Origin: Wurfbainia villosa
Lineage: Eukaryota > Streptophyta > Magnoliopsida > Zingiberales > Zingiberaceae
NCBI GenBank assembly: GCA_025175895.1
Contig: CM045989.1
Location: forward strand, 23,801,928-23,865,927
Direction: 5' to 3'
DNA: 64,000 bases
The notes under the pieces are model-generated. The model saw nothing but the letters and a program-made list of their open reading frames with translations, did no database searches and was not told the origin of the DNA. Within the stretch, counting starts at the first letter, position 1. Each line of letters starts with the position of its first letter. Both the position numbers and the translations under genes were made by a program. Shown here piece after piece: positions 43,395-53,133 of the stretch.

Positions 43395-44641
43395 TGTTAG
43401 AGCAATCAACCCGTGATATGGTTTTGATATGTGTGGCAAAGGGTTTAAGTTAGGATTCTTAGATTTGATATGTGCGTTGGAGCCTTGCAGGACTTAGTAA
43501 TTCGCACATAGAGCATTGACAAGTTTCACCTCTCATGACTCGGTCCTTGAGTCGGCGAAGGATGGCTTTGCGGAAGCCGTGCACTTAGAGCATCCGAGGG
43601 ACCGCTGGACGAGGAGCTTGGAGTGAAGCCAGAGGAAGTAGACTTCAGGGCAAGATGCGAAGGATGGAGCTGCAGAGTCATGTGCTTAGCGCATCCGAGG
43701 GACGTGGTCGGACGAAGATAACTTCAAAGGCGAGGGACTCAAAGGAATGAGAGTGAACGAATGTAACCCGGGAAGGGGTAGTGCTCTTAGGTGAAACTTA
43801 GCCAATTGGCTAAGTGTCGGATGAGATTTCCCGACATCAGTCGACTGCCATGTTATGGCAGTTGAATACTCTAAGTCGACTGTGACTCGACTAGTGTTCG
43901 AGTCCGATTTAAGCGCCAACAATCGACTACCATGGATTGACAGTCGACTGCGAGACCACCAGTCGACTGATGAAGGCATCAGTCGACTGGTCGCAAGGGT
44001 TTCGAGCACAGAAGCAAGTCGAGCTCGCGAGCACTCGACTAGAAGTCGACATCAGTCGACTGATGAAAGCATCAGTCGACTGATGATGGAGTTGTTGGAT
44101 GAAATCCAACGTGGAAGAAGCCGTTAGTGGGCAACGGCTACAGGACAAGTCGACTGATCGGGGCATCAGTCGACTGATCTTGTGTTAACGGGAAGAAACC
44201 TTCTTCTTCTATAAAAAGAAGAGGTGTGGGGCTTTGGGGGCCTAATGGTTCATGCTCTAAACTCTCCCAAAGTGCCCTAAAGGTTTTCCATCCTCTTACT
44301 TTAGTTTATTTACATCATAATTGTAAGAAGAGTGATTCTTGTGTAAAGAGGTTACCTCCACCTAGCTTTGTGCAAAGGAGAGAATAGTGAAAGCTTGAGG
44401 CGTGATTCACCTTGGACAAATCAGACCGTGGATTAGTGGCGAAGCCGTTAACTACGTTACATTGTGGTGTTAGTGTTTGTGCCTCTATTCTTTACTTTGA
44501 TTTGTTTTAATTGCATATTAGTATATTCCGCTTGCGCTAATAGTGTTCGTAGATGAGCGACGCAAGAAGAACGATCGAATTTCGTCATACGACGAAAGAG
44601 GGCTATTCACCCCCCTCTAGTCGGCCACCATCGACCCTACA
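43395..44641 (+). repeat. NA1b 3' LTR
   Basis: Pairs with 39236-40462. Nine exact AGTCGACT sites lie between 43839 and 44180. The TATA hairpin is at 44203-44224. GACCA follows. Confidence 0.92.
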
Positions 44642-44646
44642 GACCA

Positions 44647-45895
44647 TTGCACCAACAATGTCCTTGGAGAGTCCCTGAGCCAATAGGAACACTAAACAAT
44701 CAAAATTAAGAGCAAAGATTCAACATTGAACTTTCACCTCCCTTAAAATTCGATACACACCCTAAACACTTCTCCTAATCCATATCCAATGGATTTTCAC
44801 TCTTCCAATGCTCTTCAAAGCATATCCTAGGGTTAGGAGCAGTTAGGGAGCCTAAAAGTAGCTTAACATGGGCCTAACAAATCTTGTTTACATGAAATCA
44901 GCCCTGGCAGTCGACTCTGACAGTCACCAGTCGACTGCCCTTGACGCCAGTTGACTGCCATCCATAGTAGTCGATTGATTTCTACACTGTGCAGAAATCA
45001 AACTTCAAAAATGAATTTTGAAAATTCATAAGTAAAAATATGTATTTTGAAACATCTTGAAAATTCATACGTACATTACATATAACAAATATTATGGGTG
45101 AAAAATATTTGAAAAATAAAATACCCATAAAATAGTGAGATTGACAAAGTTCAAAACCATTGAAATTTTCATTGTTTAACCCTACTTTATATCACCTCAT
45201 TCAATGGTGATTGCTATCAAAAGATAGACTTTACCAAGGTTTTTCAAAATGGTTTTGAAATATTTTTAAAAAACTTAATTCCTTTTCCTACCATCTCACT
45301 TGTATCTAAGTGTATGAAACACATACAAGTCAAGTGCTCTTGTGAGATGTGGATTTTGGTTATTTAGGTTTTCATGCTTTTTTTTAGGCAACACTATTTT
45401 ATTCCCTTATGCATGGGACTTCAAATCATGTCATTATCCTTAACTCAATTTTAATTAATGCATGAATAATGATTATGGAATAATTAATAACATTAATAAG
45501 CATGTGCCAATAATCATGATGTCAATACATGTGATTCTAATTTAAGCATATCATGACACTAAAAATAAAACCTAAACATCATCATGACATTTTATATGAT
45601 AGAAATAAATATGATGTCATGACATAGCAAAGCAAATAAAGCATGGCAAGCATAAAAAACCTAATTGTTAAGCCCAAATTTCTATTATTAGAATTAAATC
45701 CATTTTGCCTTAATAATCACTTATCCCCCAAGTGTGCCAAAAACCTAAAATGGCACACCATGACTCCTAACACCTAGTTGTGCTAATTTAATCAATTTTC
45801 AACTTCTCAAAGCACATTGGCACATCCTAAAGTGTCAACTCTACCCTGGTTAGGTTAACTACCCATCCACTTAGGGTTGACACACCCTAACCCAT
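44647..45895 (-). other. NA2b 3' non-coding region, main part
   Basis: Matches 20180-21600 of NA2a. It holds an AGTCGACT cluster (about 44908-44990) and the stem-loop (45292-45349). About 150 bp with the GGGGAAGCT block, present in NA2a, appear deleted next to the stem-loop. No gene. Confidence 0.7.
45292..45349 (-). promoter_or_regulatory. Conserved 3' stem-loop, NA2b
   Basis: On the - strand: CATCTCAC (45349-45342), 42-nt loop, GTGAGATG (45299-45292) followed by GTAGGA. ACTTG/CAAGT in the loop flanks can add pairs. Confidence 0.6.
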
Positions 45896-47417
45896 CTAGC
45901 GTGAATCGATCATGCTCCTAGGAACCCAATACCTATTGGAGCTCCTTGGGTTAATAAGGTATTTACTAGGGATAACTTCCCTAGATACCTTCCTAATGAT
46001 CCTTTTTGGCTTTGAAGCCTTAGTCATTTGGGTCTTGTCAAGGCTAACCTTAGGGATTGCCTCCCTAGTAACCTTCATAGTGGTCTTCCTAGGTTTTATA
46101 GAACCCTTGGCCACTAGACATTTACCTGGGTTAATCTTAGGGATGACTTCCCAATTAACCTTGGTTTTCCTAGACCTAGATATTTTTCCATAATCGAATG
46201 GAACATCGTGGTAGGTCTTCTTGGGGTTAGATTTGTGACCCAAACCTTTCTTCCCTCTTGATGGTTCTTGCCCCCTAGGACCTAAATTTTGATAATTACA
46301 CCCTTGAATTTGATTTTGCATCTTCCTAAGGGTCTTTTCTAATTTTTCAAGCCTTGACCTCAAGGCTTGGTTCTCTAATTCTAATTTTCTCAATTTTGAT
46401 TTTTCATTGATCTTTTGGGAATGACACTTACTAGGCATATGTCTATGATTCTTGGGATTAATGCCTAGGTGGTTCTCTACCTTCCCAATGAACTCCCTAG
46501 GTAAAATGGGTCTAGAGTTATTAGTTCTAGATTTGTCCTTAGGTATCTACATTCTTAGCACCTAAACAATAAAATCTATTATTTCTACTAGCATGCTTTT
46601 CATGAGCAATAGCAAGAGTACTAAAATAATTTCTAGCATGCTTTTTAACCTTAGAACTAGAATGTGCATTAAATTATACCTTAGGGGTTGCTTTAGAAGC
46701 TCCCCCTACTTGTGTAACTCCTTCTTGCCCCTTCTTCCTCCCCCTAGGGCATTACTTTTGGCGGCGATACTTTCTCCTTAGCCAATTTTGAGCATTTACT
46801 CTTGTAATGCCCAGCTTCCCTATACTCAAAGAAAATTATATGATCCTTATTTTTATTAATTGAATTTGAGTTACCTAGAGTGATGGTGGGTGCTGGAGTT
46901 GATTCTTCATACCTCCCGAAGGTTGAAGCTTCTTCTTGCTCTTCCTCTTGCTCTGGTGATATATTCTCTGATTCGGATGTTGAGCATCTCTCAACTTCCG
47001 AGTCCTCACTTCTAAATGTGGAGGTTTCCTCTACTTCTTCTACATCCTCGGATGTTGATGGGCATTCTTCCTCGGGCTCCTTCTCCGATTGAGCCGGTTC
47101 AGGATTTTCGTGGAATTTTACCAACTTATTCCACAATTCCTTAGCATCCCGATATTCACCTAGCTTGGAAAAAATATCATAAGGTATTAATTTTATTAAC
47201 ATTTTCGTTACCTTAACGGTTGTCTTGAATTGTTGTCGTTTCTCCTCGGTCCATTTTGATTTTTTGATTAGCTTGTTGTCTTCATCCTAGGCACTTCAAA
47301 ACCATTTTCTATGATTAGCATAGTATCAAAATCGATTTCGAAGTATACCTCCATCCTTTTCTTCCACCACGAAAAGTCTCCTTCGAATTTTGGTGGATGG
47401 ATGTTGATGTCGGCCAT
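45896..47417 (-). pseudogene. NA2b Gag, broken
   Basis: Met at 47417 begins a start like that of NA1 Gag (Pro-Pro-Lys-Phe-Glu-Gly-Asp-Phe-Ser-Trp-Trp). The frame is lost after about 45 codons; 47202-46744 is open (LGEYRDAKELWNKL, an acidic Ser/Glu linker, then a knuckle FFEYREAGHYKSKC whose first two Cys are Phe and Tyr). The basic tail is 46438-45896, ending RSSNRYWVPRS. The knuckle and several frames are destroyed. The strong likeness of its N-terminus to NA1 Gag shows the two families share a Gag ancestor. Confidence 0.8.
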
Positions 47418-47460
47418 TTTGGTTGCTTATCGTGGTGATGAGTCCGACGGTAAGCTCCTC

Positions 47461-47472
47461 GCTTTGATACCA
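47461..47472 (-). other. NA2b primer-binding site
   Basis: TGGTATCAAAGC on the - strand, two bases inside the 5' LTR, the same one-base variant as in NA2a. Confidence 0.8.
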
Positions 47473-47474
47473 CT

Positions 47475-48974
47475 TGTTGGAGGATCGTGGCCTGGCTAGA
47501 AGGAGGGTTGAATAGCCCTTAATCGTGCTTGACAGATTTCGATCGTTCTTGCATGCTTGTCTACAATGATCGTTAATATGTGCAGTGGAATAATAATAAA
47601 ACAAAATAAAGATACAACACACACAAGAGACACGCGATATACATGGTTCGGAACCTTAGGGTCCCTACTCCACGGGGTGAGCTCAACGAGCTCGAGTGAT
47701 GCACACACCACTACTAAAACTCCTTCTCGACAATAAGTACAAGCAATTACAAAATGTAATACAAAAGTACAAGCAAAATACAAAGACAATATGAAATACA
47801 AGTAAAGAAAAACTTTACAACACTTTATTTTGATCACTTGCTTGTTGCTTGCTTTGGTTTGCTCTTAAAGGTTTGGAATGCAACAACAATTCCCCTCCAA
47901 AATCTCACCAAAAAACGCTGTAGAAATCCTCCCCAAGGTCCTCCTTTTATGCTTGTCTCCGGCTGATTCCGCTCCTAGCAGTCGGCTGCTCATACCCATC
48001 AGTCGACTACTCCTGTAGCCGTTGTGAAACAATGGCTTGATCCATGCTAGGAAAGTTCCAACGGATATCCCATCAGTCGATTGCCAAACCCTATCAGTTG
48101 ACTGATGCTCAGTCAGTCGAGTCCCTGATCGAGCTGCCTCGCTTTTGTGGTCGTTTCCTCAGCCATCAATCGACTGTCCTCCATGGCAATCGACTGATCA
48201 AGGACAGTCAACTTCCCAATGATAACAGTCGACTGCCAAGCCTCGCGATGCAGTCGAACACCAATTGACTCCCACCAGTCGACTGATAAACCTCATCCAT
48301 GAGGTTTAACCCAAGTCTGATGTCCTCATACTTGCTAGACACCCTTAGCCTAGACCTAAGCCTTCTAGCCACCTGTATTAGCCTCACGCCTATCAGATCC
48401 CTCCAAGTCATCCATGACTTGTTCATCCATGCGCAGATCCCTCCAAGTCATCCATGACTTGTTCATTCATACGCTATTCTTCAAGTGCTTCCTTCAGCTA
48501 TTGTCATGCTCTCGGTGTCTATACTGCCAAGGTACATATGGACTTACACTCCCAAGACTACCGCTTGGCCTTACACCGCCAATACCACCCCTTCAACTTC
48601 CCAAATGCCAAGTATCTATGACTTGGACTTTCACCGCCAAGGCTACACCCTTGGTCTTCCCTTGCCAACTCCATGTTGGACATCCAATGCCAAGCCCCAT
48701 GCTTGGACTTTCACCGCCAAGACTACACACTTGGACTTACATGGCCAAGGCTATTCACTTGGACTTCCCTTGCCAACTCCATGTTGGACTTCCAATGTCA
48801 AGCCCTATGCTTGGATTTTCACCGCCAAGGCTACACACATAGACTTACGTGGCCAAGGCTACTCACTTAGACTTCCCATGACAATCACATGTCATATGTT
48901 TTTTCTAACGTCAAATTACTACTCGAGTCAAACTCGAGTTTGGTCAATCGTGACCTGGGCTTATTGCACCAATA
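47475..48974 (-). repeat. NA2b 5' LTR
   Basis: Pairs with 37288-38858. Minisatellite at about 48530-48885; AGTCGACT-type sites at about 47978-48290. GAAAC (48975-48979) follows. Confidence 0.9.
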
Positions 48975-48979
48975 GAAAC

Positions 48980-50319
48980 TAGGCTAGGTTAGTGGCCCGA
49001 GGGTTTAATCAAGTTGAAGGACTTGATTATGATGAGACCTATGCTCCAGTAGCTAGATTAGAGTCTATCCAACTCCTATTAGGGTATGCTGCTTACATTG
49101 GTTTTAAACACTATCAAATAGATGTAAAATCTGCATTACTAAATGAGTTCATTAAGGAAGAAGTGTATGTAGAGCAACCATCTGGGTTTGAGAATGTAGA
49201 TTACCCAAACCATGTTTATAGGCTTAAGAAAACCTTATATGGGTTAAAACAAGCTCCCTGGACTTGGTATGAGAGACTCTCATCCTTCCTAATCTCTAAG
49301 GACTTTAGAAGAGGCCAAGTTGACCAAACTTTATTTATAAAGTCTAAAGAGAAAGACATCTTTGTTGCTCAAGTGTACGTTGATGACATCATATTTGGGT
49401 CAACAAATGATGAACTTCTCCAAACTTCATCAAAAATATGGGAAATGAGTTTGAAATGAGTCTAGTAGGAGAATTGAACTTTTTCTTAGGTTTACAAGTC
49501 AAACAAACTAGTGAAGGAACCCATGTTTATCAAATAAAATATGCTAAAGAAATCATTAAGAAATTTGGTTTAGAAAATGCTAAGATACTGTCTATTCTTA
49601 TGGGAACCAACATTAAGATAGACAATGATCTAGATGGAAAATTAATAGACTCAAAACTTTATAGAAATATAATTGGTAGCTTACTATACCTAATCACTAG
49701 TAGACCCAATATATTATTTGCGGTCAGTATGTGTGCAAGATATCAATCTTGTGCCAAAGAGTCCCACTTAATAATAGCCAAGAAAATATTAAGATATATC
49801 AAGGGCACTCTTAATGTAGGTCTATGGTATCCGAGGACTCAAAATTTTGATTTGATTGGGTACACCAATTTCGATTATGCTAGTTATAAATTGGATCGAA
49901 AAAGCACTAGTAGTGGATGCCAATTCCTTGGATCCTCCGTAGTGAGTTGGAGTAGTAGAAAGCAACCTTGTGTTGTTTTATCCACAACCGAGGCCGAATA
50001 TGTGGCCATGGGTGGTTGTGTAGCTCAATTACTTTGGATGAGACATATTCTAGAGGATTATAAGCTATACTATTCCAAAATTAAAGTTTATTGTGATAAT
50101 ATGAGTACCATCAATTTGACCAAAAATCCGGTACATCACTCTAGGATAAAGCACATTGAAGTAAAGCATCACTTCATTAGAGATCATATGACAAGAGGGG
50201 ATATTAAACTTAATTACATTGAATCTAAGTCCAACCTTGCCGATATTTTCACCAAGGCTCTCTATGAAGCGGAATTTACATCACTTAGGAGGAAACTTGG
50301 AATGTGCTTTGTAGAGTAG
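48980..50319 (+). pseudogene. CopD pol: reverse transcriptase and RNase H
   Basis: Resumes the RT after NA2b with RLVARGFNQVEGLDYDETYA. 48992-49459 is open, then a short deletion or frameshift at about 49430-49440 moves to 49438-50319 (293 codons to the natural end). The catalytic YVDDIIFGSTN is at about 49375-49407; RNase H shows STTEAEYVAMGGC (about 49984) and YCDNMSTI (about 50089), ending near Gly-Met-Cys-Phe-Val-Glu. Its features fit the SIRE/Maximus side of copia, which is inference. It is the least damaged RT-RNase H on the + strand here and the only pol followed by the conserved 3' stem-loop. Confidence 0.87.
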
Positions 50320-51257
50320 TTGGTATAGTCTTGCATGATCTCATAGTTAAAATTTAGGATTATACCATTACACATCTCACAAAATACTTAAGAAACTACA
50401 ATTTTTGTATTTAGCCACTTATACATCAAGTGAAATGTTTGGAAGATGCATTTAGTTCATTATGCTTATTATGATGCATTACTTTGAACCACAATGACAT
50501 CTAGAGACATGAATCCTTTATTGGATCAATCATTGGGAAGGCTTGTGTATAATTAATGTGCACATAGCTCTAAGGACATGGTTAGAAATATCAAATAAAA
50601 TATCTTTTAAGTTGTATTTATCATGTTTTGGAAAATAGTTTTTAAAAGACAAGAAAAAGTGATACAAAATTTTGAAAAATAGTAAAGTTTTTGTAAGGGT
50701 CCAACTTTGTGTCAATCTCAAAATCTAGAAAAGATATATTTTTCAAATTATTTTTCCTTGATAGAATATGGATTAACTAATGTGTCTACAAAATTTCATG
50801 AATTTTTGACACCCCTAGAATTATTTATGTATTTCAAAATTTTGACTAAAAATCTAAACTACAACTTTCAACAGTTACTAGTCGACTGCAGAAACCAGTC
50901 GACTGGTCTTGATCAGGTCGACTGGTAATCGTGTTTTTGGGTCCATGAGCTTAACTTAGCCATCTAATATCAATCCTAGGAAATTCTAACCCATGATATT
51001 ATTAGAGGAACCTTTAAATGATAATGTTTAAGGTAAAAAGGGGGAGAAAGGAAAACTAGTGCAATGGTTAAGGAGGAGCTTTCCTATGAATTATATCTAA
51101 ACCCAAGACCTATGTGTATTTGCTTTATTATCGGTTCAAAGTTAGGCAATAATTTTATTCATGTTTTCATACTTTGCTCAACATGTTAAAGTTTGAATGT
51201 GTCTTGGATTAAGGAGGAGACTTAATGATATTTTGTACCTTAATTCAAGGCATAAAC
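50320..51257 (+). other. CopD 3' non-coding region
   Basis: No gene. It contains the stem-loop (50373-50437), a block TGGATCAATCATTGGGAAGG (about 50522), three AGTCGACT/GGTCGACT sites (50879-50927) followed by CGTGTTTTTGGG, and a purine run AAAAAGGGGGAGAAAGG (about 51036). I could not identify a CopD 3' LTR before CopC1 begins at 51258. Confidence 0.65.
50373..50437 (+). promoter_or_regulatory. Conserved 3' stem-loop, CopD
   Basis: CATCTCAC (50373-50380), 49-nt loop, GTGAAATG (50430-50437; one mismatch in the stem) followed by TTTGGAAGATGC, matching TTAGGATGATAC of NA1a with a few changes. Confidence 0.5.
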
Positions 51258-53133
51258 TGAAGGTAGGAAACTTCACTTCCCACTTCAACTCGGTTTCTTG
51301 TTCATGGCGATACCTTCTATGTCTCCGGATAAAAAAAAAATTCCTTGACAAAGAGGGATTACCTAAGCTACCGTGTCATCGTCGTGCTATTCGATTAGAG
51401 TGGTCACTTGAACAAACTTGTTGTTCAAGCCACCAACCTCTATTCTACGAATAGCCGCGGAATAGACGATGTACGGATCGCCGGTTTTTGTGTTTGTATT
51501 CGGGGTCCAAGTAAATTAGTCACATAACAAAACATACAACATGCATATAATTGAAAAACAATTATAGACATAATACAAAAGAATATAAACAAGCACTATA
51601 CCTCACAATCTTCTATTGTATGTCCTTCCTCCTTTTGGACGTCGTGTGGGCGACGATCTTCCAAAAGTCGAAGCCTCCTAGATCATCAATCTTCCTTTCC
51701 TTGTTCACTCCGAACAAAGGAAGATGATAAAACAAAACTTTTCTCCTTCCTTGAACCGACCACCAAGCTCCAACCTTGATGCTTGGTGCCGACCAAAAGA
51801 GAATAGAAGAGGAAGTGGGCGCCGACCAAGAGCTCCAAGGAATCACCCTAACCCTTGTTTCCACCGGCCAAGGAGAGGAGGAAGAAGAGGTTGGGTGTCG
51901 GCCAAGGTGAAGAGAAGGAAAGGGGCACCGGCCAAAACCCTAGGAAAAACCTTCCAAAAGTGTGGCCGCCCAAGCCTCCAAGCCCTAGCCACTCAAACCC
52001 TAATCCCTTCTTCAATTGCTCTTGCGCGCCCACCCCTTAAGCCATATTTATAGAGTTAGGCTTAAGCCTCCTTTAATCTCCACCGTTGGATCTAGGGATT
52101 TAATCTCAACCGTCGGATCTAGAGATTTAATCTCAACCGTTGGATCTAAAGATTTAATCTCCACCTTTGGATCTAGAGATTTGATCTCCACCGTCGGATC
52201 TAGAGTTTCATTTTCAACCATCGGATCTAGGCTCCATGAGGTTTTAATAGGTTACAATAGGGACCACGAGGAGGAGTTGGATCTTGGCCACCCAATGGAT
52301 CAAACCCATATAAAGTCCGATCCATTAATGATAATTCATTCCACTAGAGGATTATCATTAATCTACCTCACCAACCACCATAAGTTAATATGGGCTCCAT
52401 ATATTATTTGTATATTTATCTCCCCGTGTTTAAGATCTTGAATGTCCATTGATTAATTAATTTACTAACAATTAAATAATCAACATCTAACTTCATGAGT
52501 AGTACCACTCAACCTTATCATCATGTCGGACCAAGTCCACCTGCAGGGTTTATATGATGAACCTTATGAGCTCCTCAAGGGGACATCATCATCCTAATAT
52601 ATAGGATGCGGTTTTCTCCTATAATCAATGGCACACCATATAAATAACACTATTTCCCAACTTACCGAGCTTATCGATTTACTCTATAAATCTCGCTCAT
52701 TGGTAAATCAAAGAAATGAATACTAAGTATATGTGCCCGTTATTATATCGGGATTAAGAGCATGTACAACATAATATCTGAGGTCCGATTCGATTATGTA
52801 GTCAGCAATAAATCGAATCACCTCTATGTCGGTCCTGCTCAATACACACAAAGTGTACTAGTGTAATTATATGGTTAAGACAAACCGATACCAAATCACA
52901 CCACAACCATTCCAATGGTTTGTCCATAACCATCTCGGTTGTGAGCCTTTACTTATACTTTACAAGGAACTAATAACATGATCTCCCGTGTGACACTACA
53001 CACCATGTTATCTACAATGTAATGTATTAGACAAAATGCATAACCATAAATATGCAAACAATGATCATGTGATTCTTATTTCAAAATAAAGATGTTCATA
53101 CAAAAGATAGACTTTTCAGTATACATCCCAACA
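51258..53133 (-). repeat. CopC1 3' LTR (1876 bp)
   Basis: TGAAGGTAGG..ATCCCAACA in + orientation. It matches 56110-57968 and 62984 onward. Reading -, it starts TGTTGGGATGTATACTG, a common copia LTR start. It has a TATAAA and six 27-bp repeats (52078-52230). ORFs at 51613-52053 and 52016-52441 recur in the other two LTRs but show no domain. Confidence 0.92.
52078..52230. repeat. 27-bp tandem repeat in CopC LTR (about 6 units)
   Basis: Unit AATCTCAACCGTNGGATCTAG plus AGATTT, degenerate in the last units. The other two LTRs (56938-57067, 63822-63942) have about five units. Since 27 is a multiple of three, one frame reads a repeating nonapeptide; I see no sign that it is translated. Confidence 0.9.

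Larger units (their letters stand above)
39236..44641 (+). mobile_element. Gag-only LTR retrotransposon NA1b (TR-GAG type)
   Basis: Second copy of the NA1 family. LTRs of 1227 bp (39236-40462) and 1247 bp (43395-44641), perfect GACCA duplication (39231-39235, 44642-44646), primer-binding site at 40465 and PPT before 43395. Its gag is better preserved than in NA1a. It is inserted in the 3' non-coding region of NA2b, in the opposite orientation. Confidence 0.92.
37288..48974 (-). mobile_element. Gag-only LTR retrotransposon NA2b (TR-GAG type)
   Basis: Second copy of the NA2 family. LTRs of 1571 bp (37288-38858) and 1500 bp (47475-48974), duplication AAAAC/GAAAC (37283-37287, 48975-48979), primer-binding site and PPT on the - strand. 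Without NA1b the interior is about 3.2 kb and holds only a Gag plus 3' non-coding sequence. It interrupts CopD RT. Confidence 0.88.

Noticed and set aside
43839..44180. CRISPR-like array of short palindromes
   Set aside because: Spacing is irregular, the repeated part is only 8-10 bp, there are no cas genes and the DNA is plant nuclear.
51613..52441. ORFs in CopC LTRs with Lys/Arg/Pro-rich or ISTVGSRDL repeats (also 56424-57269, 63300-63934)
   Set aside because: Repeated only because the LTR is repeated; no start context, no domain, and not in the element's sense frame for the repeat ORF.
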